Below are positions 39,203 to 49,077 of a stretch of 64,000 nt of DNA, piece after piece. This DNA comes from Marinobacter subterrani. GTDB taxonomy: Bacteria > Pseudomonadota > Gammaproteobacteria > Pseudomonadales > Oleiphilaceae. The stretch spans positions 2,356,001-2,420,000 of the forward strand of contig NZ_LFBU01000001.1 in NCBI RefSeq assembly GCF_001045555.1, given 5' to 3'. The position numbers were made by a program, and so were the translations under genes. The notes below the pieces were generated by a model. The model was not told where the DNA came from. It searched no databases and worked only from the letters and a program-made list of their open reading frames with translations. Numbering within the stretch: the first letter of the stretch is position 1; each line of letters starts with the position of its first letter.

Positions 39203-40411
39203 TTGACCAGCGTACCAACAACACGCTTCCGGATTTTCCTGATCGAATTCGCCCTCGCCCTGGGCGGCTTTGCGATCGGCACCGGTGAGTTCGCCATCAT
39301 GGGCCTGATGCCCAATGTCTCGCAGGATCTGGGCGTGACCGAGCCCCAGGTGGGACACCTGATCAGTGCCTATGCGCTGGGAGTCGTCGTGGGTGCGCCT
39401 TTGCTGGCAGTGATCGGGGCCCGTTTTTTCCGGCGCCAGCTACTGATCTGGCTGATGGCTTTCTACGCGGTGGGCAACCTGGCGAGCGCGCTGGCCGAAG
39501 ACTACACCGGCGTCATGATTGCACGTTTTGTGGCCGGCCTCCCTCATGGGGCGTATTTCGGCGTGGCCTGCTTGGTTGCGGCGTCCCTGGTGCCAGTCCA
39601 TCAACGGGCGAAAGCAGTGAGCCGGGTGATGATGGGTCTGACACTGGCGCTACTGCTGGGGAACCCCATGGCGGCCTGGATGGGGCAGTCACTGGACTGG
39701 CGTTACGTGTATATATTCGTGGGCCTGATTTCCGTGATCACACTGACCATGGTGATCTGTGTGCTTCCGGTTGACCGGAAGGAAGAGCGCCGGGGATCGT
39801 TCAGCGAAATCCGCGCGTTCAATCGCGCCGGCATCTGGTTCGCCCTGGCCATTGGTGCCATCGGCTTTTCCGGTATGTTCGCCGTGTTCAGCTACCTTGC
39901 GCCCACACTGCTGGAAGTGACGAACGTTCAGAAATACTGGATTCCGCTGGCAATGGCGGTATTCGGCCTGGGTGGTTTTACCGGCAATCTGCTGGGTGGC
40001 TGGCTGTTCGACCGGCTGGGGTTCCGGGCTGTTGGCGTGATTCTGCTGCTGAGCGCCGGCATTCTGCTGGCGTTTCCCTCCACCACCGGTTCTCTGCCGG
40101 CAATACTGGTCGCCTGTTTCCTGGTCGCCATGATGGGTTCTCTGGGCCCGGCACTGCAGACGCACCTGATGGATGTGGCCCATGGCGCCCAGAACCTGGC
40201 GGCCGCCTCGCACCATGCTGCCTTCAATGTCGCCAATGCCCTCGGGCCCTGGCTGGCCGGTATGGCCATCACGGCAGGCTTCGGCTGGTCATCGACCGGT
40301 TACGTGGGGGCCACCACGGCAACCATCGGGCTGGTGATTTTCCTGGCAGCCTGGCGCCACAACGAGAAAGGCCTCCGGGATACGGAGGCCAATCAGGTTT
40401 CGGTCTCTTAA
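39203..40411 (+). CDS. Major facilitator superfamily transporter (DHA1/AraJ-like)
   Basis: 402 residues with twelve predicted membrane helices. It starts at a TTG (39203) preceded by GGGAGAG; no ATG occurs before the first helix. FAIGTGEFAIMGLMPNVSQD near residue 25 and the YALGVVVGAPLLAVIGARFF loop are typical of DHA1 sugar-efflux/AraJ-like exporters. The substrate is unknown. Confidence 0.85.
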   Translation: MTSVPTTRFRIFLIEFALALGGFAIGTGEFAIMGLMPNVSQDLGVTEPQVGHLISAYALGVVVGAPLLAVIGARFFRRQLLIWLMAFYAVGNLASALAEDYTGVMIARFVAGLPHGAYFGVACLVAASLVPVHQRAKAVSRVMMGLTLALLLGNPMAAWMGQSLDWRYVYIFVGLISVITLTMVICVLPVDRKEERRGSFSEIRAFNRAGIWFALAIGAIGFSGMFAVFSYLAPTLLEVTNVQKYWIPLAMAVFGLGGFTGNLLGGWLFDRLGFRAVGVILLLSAGILLAFPSTTGSLPAILVACFLVAMMGSLGPALQTHLMDVAHGAQNLAAASHHAAFNVANALGPWLAGMAITAGFGWSSTGYVGATTATIGLVIFLAAWRHNEKGLRDTEANQVSVS

Positions 40412-40413
40412 GC

Positions 40414-41478
40414 TTACTTGACCTTGGGGTCCAGCTCGCCAGAAGCGTAACGCTCGAACATACGCTCAAGGTTAACCGGCTTGATCTTGCTGGCATTGCC
40501 GGCACAGCCGAAGGCCTCGTAGCGTGCGATGCACACCTCGGTCATGGCCTTCATGGTTTCCTTGAGGAATTTCCGCGGGTCGAACTCGGCCGGGTTTTCG
40601 GCCAGGAAGCGACGGACCGCGCCAGTGCTGGCCAAACGCAGGTCGGTGTCGATGTTGACCTTGCGCACGCCGTGCTTGATGCCCTCTACAATTTCCTCGA
40701 CCGGTACGCCGTAGGTTTCCGGGATCTCACCACCGTATTCGTTGATGATCTTCAGCCACTCCTGGGGTACGGAGCTGGAGCCGTGCATGACCAGGTGGGT
40801 GTCCGGGATGCGGGCGTGGATGGCTTTGATCTGGTCGATGGCCAGGATGTCGCCTGTGGGCGGGCGGGTAAACTTGTAAGCGCCGTGGCTGGTGCCGATG
40901 GCGATGGCCAGGGCGTCCACGTGGGTTTTCTTGACGAAATCCGCCGCTTCTTCGGGATCGGTCAGCATCTGGCTGTGGTCCAGAGTGCCTTCGGCGCCGA
41001 TGCCGTCTTCTTCACCGGCCTGGCCGGTTTCCAGGGAACCCAGGCAGCCCAACTCGCCTTCCACGGAGACACCGCAGGCGTGGGCCATTTCAACGGTGCG
41101 ACGGGTCACGTCGACGTTGTATTCGTAGTCGGTGGGGGTTTTACCATCTTCACCGAGGGAGCCGTCCATCATCACGGAGCTGAAGCCCAACTGGATGGAG
41201 CGCTGGCACACGGAGGGGCTGGTGCCATGGTCCTGGTGCATGACCACCGGGATGTGCGGGAATTCTTCGATGGCCGCCAGGATCAGATGGCGCAGGAAGG
41301 GAGCGCCGGCATATTTACGAGCACCGGCGGAGGCCTGGACAATCACCGGGGAGTCGGTTTTGTCGGCGGCTTCCATGATGGCGCGCATCTGTTCCAGGTT
41401 GTTGACGTTAAAGGCTGGCACACCGTAACCATGCTCGGCGGCGTGATCCAGCATTTGCCGCATCGAAATCAGGGCCAT
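40414..41478 (-). CDS. fba: Class II fructose-1,6-bisphosphate aldolase
   Basis: 354 residues. Zinc and substrate motifs: [52 protein letters not shown] and [10 protein letters not shown]. This is the longer class II type found in many proteobacteria. It cleaves fructose-1,6-bisphosphate to triose phosphates, or runs in reverse in gluconeogenesis. It is the last gene of the tkt-epd-pgk-fba set and is separated from pgk by a nested hairpin element. Confidence 0.95.
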   Translation of the reverse strand: MALISMRQMLDHAAEHGYGVPAFNVNNLEQMRAIMEAADKTDSPVIVQASAGARKYAGAPFLRHLILAAIEEFPHIPVVMHQDHGTSPSVCQRSIQLGFSSVMMDGSLGEDGKTPTDYEYNVDVTRRTVEMAHACGVSVEGELGCLGSLETGQAGEEDGIGAEGTLDHSQMLTDPEEAADFVKKTHVDALAIAIGTSHGAYKFTRPPTGDILAIDQIKAIHARIPDTHLVMHGSSSVPQEWLKIINEYGGEIPETYGVPVEEIVEGIKHGVRKVNIDTDLRLASTGAVRRFLAENPAEFDPRKFLKETMKAMTEVCIARYEAFGCAGNASKIKPVNLERMFERYASGELDPKVK

Positions 41479-41561
41479 GGGTCGTCTCCTTCATTTGGAC
41501 TTTGGATGTTTGAATTCTGTTTTGTTGCAGACTCCTGTGGTCAGGCTTGGGAGTCTGCTTC

Positions 41562-41671
41562 GGCTGGCGGAGGGGCTGACTGCCCGGAACACGCCGTGAA
41601 TACGTCCCTGTAGGCTTGAGCGCAGCATCCATGCTGCGCACAGTTACGGGCAGCCAGCCCCTCCGCCAGCC
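41562..41671. repeat. Nested hairpin repeat element, copy 1 (pgk-fba gap)
   Basis: Outer arms of 25 bases (41562-41586 and 41647-41671) are complementary at 24 positions. They enclose a 60-base loop holding an inner perfect hairpin GCGCAGCAT-CC-ATGCTGCGC at 41620-41639 and an ACGTCCCTGTAGG segment. The same plan recurs at 48689, 48905 and 62251 with different arm sequences. There is no protein frame of note. Confidence 0.8.
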
Positions 41672-41698
41672 TCGCGAATCTAGCTAAAGAAAAACGCC

Positions 41699-42859
41699 TT
41701 ACGCGCCACGCTCCTCCAGTACCGCTACTGCCGGGAGCGTTTTGCCTTCGACAAATTCCAGGAAGGCGCCACCACCGGTGGAGATATACGAGATTTTGTC
41801 AGCAACACCGTACTTGTCAACGGCGGCGACGGTGTCTCCGCCTCCAGCCAGGGAGAAAGCATCGCTTTCGGCGATGGCGTGAGCAAGCGCCTTGGTGCCA
41901 TTGCCGAACTGGTCGAATTCGAAGACGCCGACCGGGCCATTCCACAGGATGGTTTTGGCGTTCTTCAGCAGTTCCGCGAACTCGCCGGCGGTTTCCGGGC
42001 CTACGTCGAGGATCATGTCGTCGTCGCTGACGTCGGAGATATTCTTGACGGTTGCGGTGGCGGTTTCGGCGAATTCGCTGGCAACCACCACGTCGACCGG
42101 CAGGGGGATTTCAACGCGGCTGGCGATCTCTTTGGCGGTGTCGATCAGGTCGTGCTCACACAGGGATTTGCCGACCGGGTGACCGGCTGCCGCCAGGAAG
42201 GTGTTGGCGATACCGCCGCCCACGATGATGGAGTCGCAAACCTTTTCCAGTGCATTCAGCACGTCCAGCTTCGTGGAGACCTTGGAGCCGCCAACAATGG
42301 CAACGACCGGCTTGGCTGGGTTATCCAGGGCTTTGCCCAGGGCTTCGAGTTCGGCGGCCAGCAGGGGGCCGGCGCAGGCTTCGGGGGCAAATCTTGCCAC
42401 ACCATGGGTGGAGGCCTGGGCGCGGTGGGCGGTGCCGAAGGCGTCCATCACGTAGACATCGCACAGGGCGGCGTACTTCCGGGACAGTTCTTCGTTGTCT
42501 TTCTTCTCGCCTTTGTTGAAGCGGACGTTCTCGAACAGGACCACTTCGCCGTCAGCGACTTCAACGCCATCGAGGTAGTTCTTGATCAGGCGCACTTCCT
42601 GGCCGAGGACTTTGGTGAGGTGATCGGCGACGGGCTTCATGGAGGAAGCTTCATCGTAAACGCCCTCTTCCGGGCGGCCCAGGTGGGACATCAGCATGAC
42701 TTTAGCACCGGCGTCTCTGGCAGCCTTGATGGTGGGCAGTGACGCACGGATACGGGCATCGCTGGATACCTTGCCGTCCTTGACCGGGACGTTCAGGTCT
42801 TCGCGGATCAGCACTCGCTTGCCGGCGAGGTTGAGGTCGGTCATTTTCTTGATGGCCAT
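41699..42859 (-). CDS. pgk: Phosphoglycerate kinase
   Basis: 386 residues, usual bacterial length. N-terminal substrate motif [29 protein letters not shown], and the nucleotide-binding [16 protein letters not shown] and [17 protein letters not shown]. It makes ATP from 1,3-bisphosphoglycerate. It is transcribed with epd upstream and fba downstream, although both gaps contain hairpin repeats. Confidence 0.96.
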   Translation of the reverse strand: MAIKKMTDLNLAGKRVLIREDLNVPVKDGKVSSDARIRASLPTIKAARDAGAKVMLMSHLGRPEEGVYDEASSMKPVADHLTKVLGQEVRLIKNYLDGVEVADGEVVLFENVRFNKGEKKDNEELSRKYAALCDVYVMDAFGTAHRAQASTHGVARFAPEACAGPLLAAELEALGKALDNPAKPVVAIVGGSKVSTKLDVLNALEKVCDSIIVGGGIANTFLAAAGHPVGKSLCEHDLIDTAKEIASRVEIPLPVDVVVASEFAETATATVKNISDVSDDDMILDVGPETAGEFAELLKNAKTILWNGPVGVFEFDQFGNGTKALAHAIAESDAFSLAGGGDTVAAVDKYGVADKISYISTGGGAFLEFVEGKTLPAVAVLEERGA

Positions 42860-42888
42860 AACAATCTTCCCTATGTCTGCATGAACAT

Positions 42889-42918
42889 GGGGTCAGATGA
42901 AAGCGTTCATCTGACCCC
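42889..42918. repeat. 13-bp-stem hairpin repeat, copy 1
   Basis: GGGGTCAGATGAA-AGCG-TTCATCTGACCCC is a perfect 13-bp stem with a 4-base loop. A second copy with the same stem and a different loop is at 51435-51464. Here it sits upstream of pgk. The T-rich flank (GTTTT) is on the plus-strand side, where no gene ends, so a plain terminator role is doubtful. Confidence 0.75.
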
Positions 42919-42965
42919 GTTTTCAGTCTTTTCCAGCCAACTGTCGGATTTTCACTAGGTTCAAT

Positions 42966-42984
42966 CCGACCTACGGTAGGTCGG
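42966..42984. repeat. REP-like palindrome CCGACCTA-CGG-TAGGTCGG
   Basis: A perfect 8-bp stem with a 3-base loop directly downstream of epd. Related GTCGGATTA/TAATCCGAC sequences at 51368-51399 belong to the same broad class of extragenic palindromes seen in many gammaproteobacteria. It may help terminate epd transcripts. Confidence 0.6.
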
Positions 42985-43008
42985 TTCGAGCGCAGCGATA
43001 ACCGGCAA

Positions 43009-44043
43009 TCAGGTTTTGTGTTTCGTCAGCCAGCTTTTGCTGACATCGAGCATCCGGTTCGCGAACCCCCACTCATTATCGAACCAGCACAGCACTTTCA
43101 CCATGGTGCCGCCGGATACCCGGGTCTGGCCGCCGTCCACCACGCCTGAGTGGGCGTCGTGGTTGAAATCGGAGCTGGCCAGTAGTTCGTCGGTATAGCC
43201 GAGGATACTCTTTAACGGGCCGTTTGCGGCCTCTTCTAACAGTTTGTTAACCGTTGCCACGTCAGTAGGCGTACGCACGTTCACCACCATGTCGATGGCG
43301 GAGACGTTCATGGTCGGAACCCGCATGGCCACCGAGCTGAATTTGCCCTCCATGTTGGGCAGCAGCCGCTCAATGCCTTTCGCAAGGCCGGTTTCTACCG
43401 GAACGATATTGTGCAGGGCGCTGCGGGTTCGGCGCAGATCCTGGTGATGGTAGGCGTCGATCACCGGCTGGTCGTTCATGGCGGCGTGGATGGTGGTGGT
43501 GCTGCCCTGCTCCACGCCGAAGGCTTCGTCCAGAACCCTGATCACCGGCACCAGACAGTTGGTGGTGCAGGAGGCGGCGGCGACAATGACATCGTCTGCG
43601 GCAAGATCGCTGTGGTTGACGCCGTAGACCACGGTGCGGTCGACGTCCGACTCAGCAGGCTGCGAGAACAGCAGGCGTTTGGCGCCGGCATCGATGTGTT
43701 TCTGGGCCGTGGCGCGATCAGAGAAGGCGCCGGAGCATTCAAGCACCAGATCCACATCCAGCAGGCGCCAGGGCAACTCCGCCGGATCAGCGTGGCGCAA
43801 CACCCGGATAGCATCGCCATTGACCACCAGATCCTGGCCCGAGACGGAAATCTCACCCTGAAACCGGCCATGGGTGGAGTCGTATCGGGTCAGGTGGGCA
43901 ATGGTGGCGATATCCGACAGCTCGTTGATCGCGACCACCTGAAGATGGTCACGAAAGCCGTTTTCATAGAGCGCACGCAACACGCACTGGCCAATCCGGC
44001 CGTACCCGTTGATGGCAATGCGAAAAGGCGCGGAGTCTGTCAT
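43009..44043 (-). CDS. epd: Erythrose-4-phosphate dehydrogenase (Epd; GAPDH family)
   Basis: 344 residues. Rossmann start RIAINGYGRIGQCVLRALYE, catalytic Cys in ASCTTNC (near residue 155), and the segment DFNHDAHSGVVDGGQTRVSG close to that of Epd proteins. A place between tkt and pgk is classic for epd. It oxidises erythrose-4-phosphate to 4-phosphoerythronate for pyridoxal-phosphate synthesis. A glycolytic or gluconeogenic GAPDH role cannot be excluded from sequence alone. Its start overlaps the tkt stop by one base (TGATG). Confidence 0.8.
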   Translation of the reverse strand: MTDSAPFRIAINGYGRIGQCVLRALYENGFRDHLQVVAINELSDIATIAHLTRYDSTHGRFQGEISVSGQDLVVNGDAIRVLRHADPAELPWRLLDVDLVLECSGAFSDRATAQKHIDAGAKRLLFSQPAESDVDRTVVYGVNHSDLAADDVIVAAASCTTNCLVPVIRVLDEAFGVEQGSTTTIHAAMNDQPVIDAYHHQDLRRTRSALHNIVPVETGLAKGIERLLPNMEGKFSSVAMRVPTMNVSAIDMVVNVRTPTDVATVNKLLEEAANGPLKSILGYTDELLASSDFNHDAHSGVVDGGQTRVSGGTMVKVLCWFDNEWGFANRMLDVSKSWLTKHKT

Positions 44044-46043
44044 CAGGCGTCCAGCAGTTCCGCAGCCACTTCCAGGACATTGTCGACGGTAAAGCCGAAC
44101 TCCTTGAACAGCTCACCCGCAGGCGCAGACTCACCAAAGGTGGTCATACCGATGATGCGGCCGTCCAGGCCCACGTACTTGTACCAGTAATCGGCGATGC
44201 CGGCTTCAATGGCGATGCGGTTGGTCACGTCGAGCGGCAGTACCTGCTGCTTGTACTTAGCGCTCTGGGCATCGAACACGTCAGTGGAGGGCATGGAAAC
44301 CACGCGAACCTTTTTGCCCTGCTCACGCAGCTTGTCGGCCGCATCCTGGGCCAGACCGACTTCAGAGCCGGTGGCAATCAGGATCAGATCCGGGGTGCCT
44401 TCGCTGTCTGACAGGACATAGGCGCCCTTGGCCACGTCCGCCAACTGCTGGGCATTGCGCGGCTGGGCCGGCAGGCCCTGCCGGGAGAACACCATGGCGG
44501 TCGGGCCATCGGTGCGCTCAAGAGCGGCTTTCCAGGCCACTGCGGATTCAACGGTGTCCGCCGGACGCCACATGCTCATGTTGGGCGTGGTGCGCAGGCT
44601 GGCCATCTGCTCGATCGGCTGGTGAGTCGGGCCGTCTTCGCCCAGGCCGATGGAATCGTGGGTGAACACGAAGATGGAGCGCTGCTTCATCAGCGCGGCC
44701 ATGCGCACGGCGTTACGGCAGTATTCCATGAAGATCAGGAAAGTTGCGCCGTAGGGCACGAAACCACCGTGCAGGGCGATGCCATTCATGATGGCGGCCA
44801 TGCCGAATTCACGCACGCCATAGTAGATGTAGTTACCGCTCGCATCTTCTTTGGTCAGCCCCTTGGTGCCAGACCAGATGGTCAGGTTGGAACCGGCCAG
44901 GTCGGCAGAGCCACCCATCAGTTCCGGCAGCAGCGGGCCGTAGGCATTCAGAGTGTTCTGGGACGCCTTGCGGGAGGCGACGGTCTCGCCCTTGTCCTGG
45001 CACTCCTGGATATAGGCCTGGGCTTTCTCGGCAAAATCGGCGGGCAGGTCACCGGCCATTCGGCGCTTGAATTCTGCAGCCAGCTCGGGCTCGGCCTTCT
45101 CGTAGGCGGCGAACTTCTGCTCCCATTCGGACTGAGCTGCGGCACCTTTCTCACGGGCATTCCAGGCTTTGGCAATGTCGGCCGGGATCTCGAACGGGCC
45201 ATACTGCCAGCCCAGTTGCTCTCGGGTCAGGGCGATTTCGTCATCACCCAGCGGCGCGCCGTGGCAGCTTTCCTTGCCCTGTTTGTTGGGCGAACCAAAG
45301 CCGATGATGGTCTTGCAGCAGATCAGGGTGGGCTGCCCGGTATTGGCACGACCTGCCTCGATGGCTGCGCGAACGGCCTCCGGATCGTGGCCGTCGACTG
45401 CAGGAATCACCTGCCAGCCATAGGACTCGAAGCGCTGCGGCGTGTTGTCGGTAAACCAGCCGTCAACTTCGCCATCGATGGAAATGCCGTTGTCATCATA
45501 GAAGAGGATGAGCTTACCCAGGCCCAGGGTGCCGGCCAGGGACGACACTTCGTGGGAAATACCTTCCATCAGGCAGCCATCGCCCAGGAACGCGTAAGTG
45601 TAGTGGTTAACAATCTCGTGCCCCGGACGGTTGAACTGCGCGGCCAGCGACTTCTCGGCAATCGCAAAGCCCACCGCGTTGGCAATGCCCTGGCCCAGGG
45701 GACCGGTGGTAGTTTCAATGCCCGGCGTGTAACCGTACTCGGGATGCCCCGGGGTTTTTGAGTGCAACTGGCGGAAGTTCTTGATGTCGTCAATGGAAAC
45801 GTCGTAACCGCTCAGGTGCAGCAGCGAGTACTGCAGCATGGAGCCATGACCGTTGGACAGCACGAAGCGGTCCCGGTTGGCCCACTGAGGGTTGGCCGGG
45901 TTGTGGCTCAGGTAATCGTTCCACAGAACCTCGGCGATATCCGCCATACCCATGGGCGCACCCGGGTGGCCGGATTTGGCTTTCTGAACCGCATCCATGC
46001 TCAGCGCGCGAATGGCGTTGGCGAGATCTTTACGAGACGGCAT
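44043..46043 (-). CDS. tkt: Transketolase
   Basis: 666 residues, full length. Thiamine-diphosphate site [20 protein letters not shown] near residue 155, then NDN-type metal ligation, [18 protein letters not shown] near 470, and C-terminal [13 protein letters not shown]. It transfers two-carbon units in the pentose phosphate pathway and supplies erythrose-4-phosphate, the Epd substrate encoded next. The gene runs divergently from the SAM-cycle regulator gene. Confidence 0.96.
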   Translation of the reverse strand: MPSRKDLANAIRALSMDAVQKAKSGHPGAPMGMADIAEVLWNDYLSHNPANPQWANRDRFVLSNGHGSMLQYSLLHLSGYDVSIDDIKNFRQLHSKTPGHPEYGYTPGIETTTGPLGQGIANAVGFAIAEKSLAAQFNRPGHEIVNHYTYAFLGDGCLMEGISHEVSSLAGTLGLGKLILFYDDNGISIDGEVDGWFTDNTPQRFESYGWQVIPAVDGHDPEAVRAAIEAGRANTGQPTLICCKTIIGFGSPNKQGKESCHGAPLGDDEIALTREQLGWQYGPFEIPADIAKAWNAREKGAAAQSEWEQKFAAYEKAEPELAAEFKRRMAGDLPADFAEKAQAYIQECQDKGETVASRKASQNTLNAYGPLLPELMGGSADLAGSNLTIWSGTKGLTKEDASGNYIYYGVREFGMAAIMNGIALHGGFVPYGATFLIFMEYCRNAVRMAALMKQRSIFVFTHDSIGLGEDGPTHQPIEQMASLRTTPNMSMWRPADTVESAVAWKAALERTDGPTAMVFSRQGLPAQPRNAQQLADVAKGAYVLSDSEGTPDLILIATGSEVGLAQDAADKLREQGKKVRVVSMPSTDVFDAQSAKYKQQVLPLDVTNRIAIEAGIADYWYKYVGLDGRIIGMTTFGESAPAGELFKEFGFTVDNVLEVAAELLDA

Positions 46044-46217
46044 TGACGTTTCTCCAGTGTTTTGCAGGAAAAGAATTCGTAGTGATTAAAGGACGATCAA
46101 AATAAGGCGCGTATTTTCGCCGATTACTGTGTGCCGGGGCAAATCGGCATGCGACTCTTTCACGATTGTTTGCCTGACGGTTGCCGAAACGGACCGATTT
46201 CAAAGAACAGGAAATCT

Positions 46218-46237
46218 ATATCAAAGTTTTTTGATAT
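46218..46237. promoter_or_regulatory. Operator palindrome in front of the SAM-cycle regulator gene
   Basis: ATATCAAA-GTTT-TTTGATAT is a perfect 8-4-8 inverted repeat, 43 bases before the regulator ATG. A near-identical site stands upstream of metK (47296-47315), which suggests that the encoded ArsR-type protein binds both. Confidence 0.75.
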
Positions 46238-46279
46238 GGCTATTGATTGACCACCCAAAGCCACTTAAACTCCTCCTCC

Positions 46280-47281
46280 ATGACATCTCTGAACGCACAC
46301 GCAAACAACCTGGCCTCCGTGGACGCACTGGCTCCGATCTTCAAGGCGAGCGGAGACCCCCTGCGCCTGGAGATCCTGCGGGTGCTGAGGCGGGATACTT
46401 TTGGGGTGCTTGAACTCAGCCAACTGTTTGATATGCGCCAGTCGGGCATGAGCCACCACCTGAAAGTGATGAACAAGGCCGGCTTGCTTGAGCCCCAGCG
46501 AGAGGGCAATGCAATTTTCTATCGCCGCCCCCTGCACCTGGACAGCGACAAGCCCACGGACCAGACCATCCGGCAGATTTTCGAAGCGGTTGACCGGGTG
46601 CCCCTGCCAACGCAGTTGCAGGAAAAGATTGAAGCCATCCGCAACCAGCGAGCCGACCAGTCCCAGGCGTTTTTCTCCCGGCACTCAGAGCAGTTCCGGG
46701 AGCAGCAGGAACTGATTGCCGCCTTTGAGCTATACGCCGAGCCGGTCGCAGAGCTGATCCGCAAGCGGTCACGGAAACACCAGTGGCAGACGGCCCTGGA
46801 AATCGGTCCCGGCGAGGGTGCGTTTCTGCCGGTGCTGTCAGGATTGTGCGAGCACGTTGTGGCCCTGGATAACAGCCGGGACATGTTGGCCAAGGCCACC
46901 CGCACCTGTATCGACGAACGGCTGAACAACATCGATCTGATCGAGGGCGTCACCGATACGCTGCTCGCCCGGGGCGATGCCTTTGACCTGGTGGTTGCCA
47001 ACATGGTGCTGCACCACGTACCCAGCCCGGCCGACATTTTCCTGGATGCGGCGGCGCTGATGAACAACGGCGGCTGCCTGGTCATCAGTGACCTGTGCAG
47101 CCACGACCAGGACTGGACCAAGGAGAACTGCGGCGACCTGTGGCTCGGCTTTGAGCCGGAAGAACTGACCGCCTGGGCCTCCGATGCGGGCCTGAAGGCC
47201 GGAGAGCAGCTGTTTATCGGCCTGCGCAACGGCTTCCAGATTCAGGTTCGGGAATTCTGGAAGGACAGCGGGCAGATTTGA
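46280..47281 (+). CDS. ArsR-family regulator fused to a SAM-dependent methyltransferase domain (SahR-like)
   Basis: 333 residues from the ATG at 46280; an in-frame TTG 11 codons upstream also lacks a ribosome site. Residues about 12-85 are an ArsR winged helix (DPLRLEILRVLRRDTFGVLE and QSGMSHHLKVMNKAGLL). Residues about 165-280 are a class I methyltransferase fold with the SAM loop TALEIGPGEGAFLPVL, then VANMVLHHVPSP. Location just ahead of metK-ahcY-metF with matching operators argues for a regulator of the SAM/SAH cycle, comparable with SahR described in Proteobacteria. The methyltransferase fold may sense SAM or SAH rather than methylate a substrate; that is inference. Confidence 0.85.
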   Translation: MTSLNAHANNLASVDALAPIFKASGDPLRLEILRVLRRDTFGVLELSQLFDMRQSGMSHHLKVMNKAGLLEPQREGNAIFYRRPLHLDSDKPTDQTIRQIFEAVDRVPLPTQLQEKIEAIRNQRADQSQAFFSRHSEQFREQQELIAAFELYAEPVAELIRKRSRKHQWQTALEIGPGEGAFLPVLSGLCEHVVALDNSRDMLAKATRTCIDERLNNIDLIEGVTDTLLARGDAFDLVVANMVLHHVPSPADIFLDAAALMNNGGCLVISDLCSHDQDWTKENCGDLWLGFEPEELTAWASDAGLKAGEQLFIGLRNGFQIQVREFWKDSGQI

Positions 47282-47295
47282 TGCTGACCGTCTCA

Positions 47296-47315
47296 ATATC
47301 AACAAATTTTGATAT
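47296..47315. promoter_or_regulatory. Operator palindrome in front of metK
   Basis: ATATCAAC-AAAT-TTTGATAT is an 8-4-8 inverted repeat with one mismatch, matching the site at 46218-46237. It starts 15 bases after the regulator stop and lies 115 bases upstream of metK. Confidence 0.75.
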
Positions 47316-47319
47316 ACGG

Positions 47320-47337
47320 ATACGTAGTTTTACGTAT
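47320..47337. promoter_or_regulatory. Second palindrome in the metK leader
   Basis: ATACGTA-GTTT-TACGTAT is a perfect 7-4-7 inverted repeat, five bases after the first operator. It may be a second operator for a different regulator or overlap the promoter. Confidence 0.5.
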
Positions 47338-47430
47338 TCTTACACTAACCAACAATCCGGTGACTGGAAGGCACTTTAAGAACATCACTTACCGGTCTGA
47401 ATTTGAAACGCTCACAGAGGAGCACGCTTT

Positions 47431-48621
47431 ATGTCTGACTACAACATCTTCACCTCCGAATCGGTCTCTGAAGGCCACCCGGACAAACTGGCTGACCAGA
47501 TCTCTGATGCTGTCCTGGATGCCATCCTGGCGGAAGACCCCCACGCCCGGGTTGCCTGTGAAACCATGGTGAAAACCGGTGTGGCCATTGTCGGCGGAGA
47601 GATCACCACCAGCGCCTGGGTCGACCTGGAAGACCTGGTTCGCGGTGTGATCAAGGACATCGGCTATACCTCATCCACCGTGGGCTTCGATGGCGACACC
47701 TGCGGTGTGATCAACATCATCGGCAAGCAGTCCGTCGACATCGCCCAGGGCGTTGACCGCCAGAAGCCGGAAGACCAGGGTGCCGGGGACCAGGGCCTGA
47801 TGTTCGGCTATGCCAGCAACGAAACCGACGTGCTGATGCCGGCGCCGATTACCTTCTCCCACCGTCTGGTTCAGCGCCAGGCGGAAGCCCGCAAGAGCGG
47901 CCTGCTGCCCTGGCTGCGCCCGGACGCGAAAAGCCAGGTCACCTGCCGCTACGAGAACGGCCGGGTTGCCGGTATCGACGCCGTGGTTCTGTCGACCCAG
48001 CACGACGAAGACGTGACCCAGGAAGACCTGAAAGAAGCGGTGATGGAACTGATCGTCAAGCACGCGCTGCCGGCAGAGCTGCTGCACAAGGATACCCAGT
48101 TCCACATCAACCCGACCGGCAAGTTCGTGATCGGTGGCCCGGTGGGCGACTGTGGTCTGACCGGCCGCAAGATCATCGTCGACACCTACGGCGGCATGGC
48201 GCGCCATGGTGGCGGCGCGTTCTCCGGCAAGGATCCGTCCAAGGTTGACCGCTCCGCCGCCTACGCCGGCCGTTACGTGGCCAAGAACATTGTCGCCGCC
48301 GGTCTGGCCGACAAGTGCGAGATCCAGGTGTCCTACGCCATTGGCGTGGCGCAGCCAACCTCGATCTCCCTGAACACCTTCGGCACCGGCAAGATCAGCG
48401 ATGACAAGATCATCGAGCTGGTGCGCCAGCACTTCGATCTGCGGCCGTACGCGATCACCAACATGCTCGACCTGCTGCACCCGATGTACCGGGCCACCGC
48501 AGCCTACGGCCACTTCGGCCGTGAGCCTTATGAGATGACCGTCGGTGGCAAGACCTTCACCGCGTTCCCATGGGAGAAGACTGATCGGGCGGCGGCTCTG
48601 AAGGATGCCGCTGGTATTTGA
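47431..48621 (+). CDS. metK: S-adenosylmethionine synthetase
   Basis: 396 residues. Signature motifs: [20 protein letters not shown] at the N terminus, the hexapeptide-type [12 protein letters not shown] and the [19 protein letters not shown] segment. It makes SAM from methionine and ATP. Next to it are the SAH hydrolase and methylenetetrahydrofolate reductase genes, giving most of the activated methyl cycle. I saw no SAM riboswitch in the leader; control is more likely through the palindromes upstream. Confidence 0.97.
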   Translation: MSDYNIFTSESVSEGHPDKLADQISDAVLDAILAEDPHARVACETMVKTGVAIVGGEITTSAWVDLEDLVRGVIKDIGYTSSTVGFDGDTCGVINIIGKQSVDIAQGVDRQKPEDQGAGDQGLMFGYASNETDVLMPAPITFSHRLVQRQAEARKSGLLPWLRPDAKSQVTCRYENGRVAGIDAVVLSTQHDEDVTQEDLKEAVMELIVKHALPAELLHKDTQFHINPTGKFVIGGPVGDCGLTGRKIIVDTYGGMARHGGGAFSGKDPSKVDRSAAYAGRYVAKNIVAAGLADKCEIQVSYAIGVAQPTSISLNTFGTGKISDDKIIELVRQHFDLRPYAITNMLDLLHPMYRATAAYGHFGREPYEMTVGGKTFTAFPWEKTDRAAALKDAAGI

Positions 48622-48662
48622 GTAGGGTTCTGACATTGGAGTCAGGCCCGCTTTGATTCAGC

Positions 48663-48685
48663 CCGCCACCTTGTGGGGGTGGCGG
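48663..48685 (+). terminator. Stem-loop after metK
   Basis: CCGCCACC-TTGTGGG-GGTGGCGG is an 8-bp stem about 40 bases after the metK stop. No T-run follows, so termination is only possible. It lies next to nested hairpin copy 2. Confidence 0.4.
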
Positions 48686-48688
48686 CGC

Positions 48689-48782
48689 TGAGGTAGGTCC
48701 TTCAGGGACACGCTCGAGCCATCCATGGGCGCTTAGCTTCGGCCATCCATGGCCGAAGATAGTCCCTGAAGTACCTACCTCA
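48689..48782. repeat. Nested hairpin repeat element, copy 2 (metK-ahcY gap)
   Basis: Outer arms of 21 bases (48689-48709 and 48762-48782) pair at 20 positions. Inside is a perfect hairpin CTTCGGCCAT-CC-ATGGCCGAAG at 48737-48758 and a weaker GCCAT-CC-ATGGGC. The arms differ in sequence from the other copies, but the inner CATCCATG core is shared. Confidence 0.8.
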
Positions 48783-48904
48783 CCACCGCTCCCGACGTCT
48801 GGTGCGGGCTTATCGGAATAAAAGCGTCCCTCTCTCAAAGAGTCAGAGAGCCACAGAAGATTTAACGGCGTATCCATGACGGCATACGCCAAAGGTTTGA
48901 ACAA

Positions 48905-49008
48905 GGAGGTGGGGGACTGCCCCGCGGAATGCCGAAGGCCATGGATGGCCTTCGACAAGCGCACATGGATGTGCTCGTAGCGGTTCCGCGGGGCAGTCCC
49001 CCACCTCC
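48905..49008. repeat. Nested hairpin repeat element, copy 3 (just before ahcY)
   Basis: Outer arms of 25 bases (48905-48929 and 48984-49008) are perfectly complementary. Two inner hairpins follow one another: CGAAGGCCAT-GG-ATGGCCTTCG at 48933-48954 and GCACAT-GG-ATGTGC at 48961-48974. The element ends 69 bases before the ahcY start, so it lies within or just ahead of the ahcY leader. The 122 bases between copies 2 and 3 hold no gene. Confidence 0.85.
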
Positions 49009-49077
49009 GATAACACCGAATTAGCGGTACCGGATACCAAACTCCGAGGCCGAAAAACACTGACAGGAGAACACCAA

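Noticed and set aside
47282..47430. SAM riboswitch before metK
   Set aside because: No SAM-I, SAM-II or SAM-III core is visible; two short palindromes explain the structure better.
49009..49077. SAH riboswitch before ahcY
   Set aside because: The conserved GGAGCGCTGC-type core and paired elements of the SAH aptamer are absent; the leader only shows the end of a nested hairpin element and an AGGAG ribosome site.
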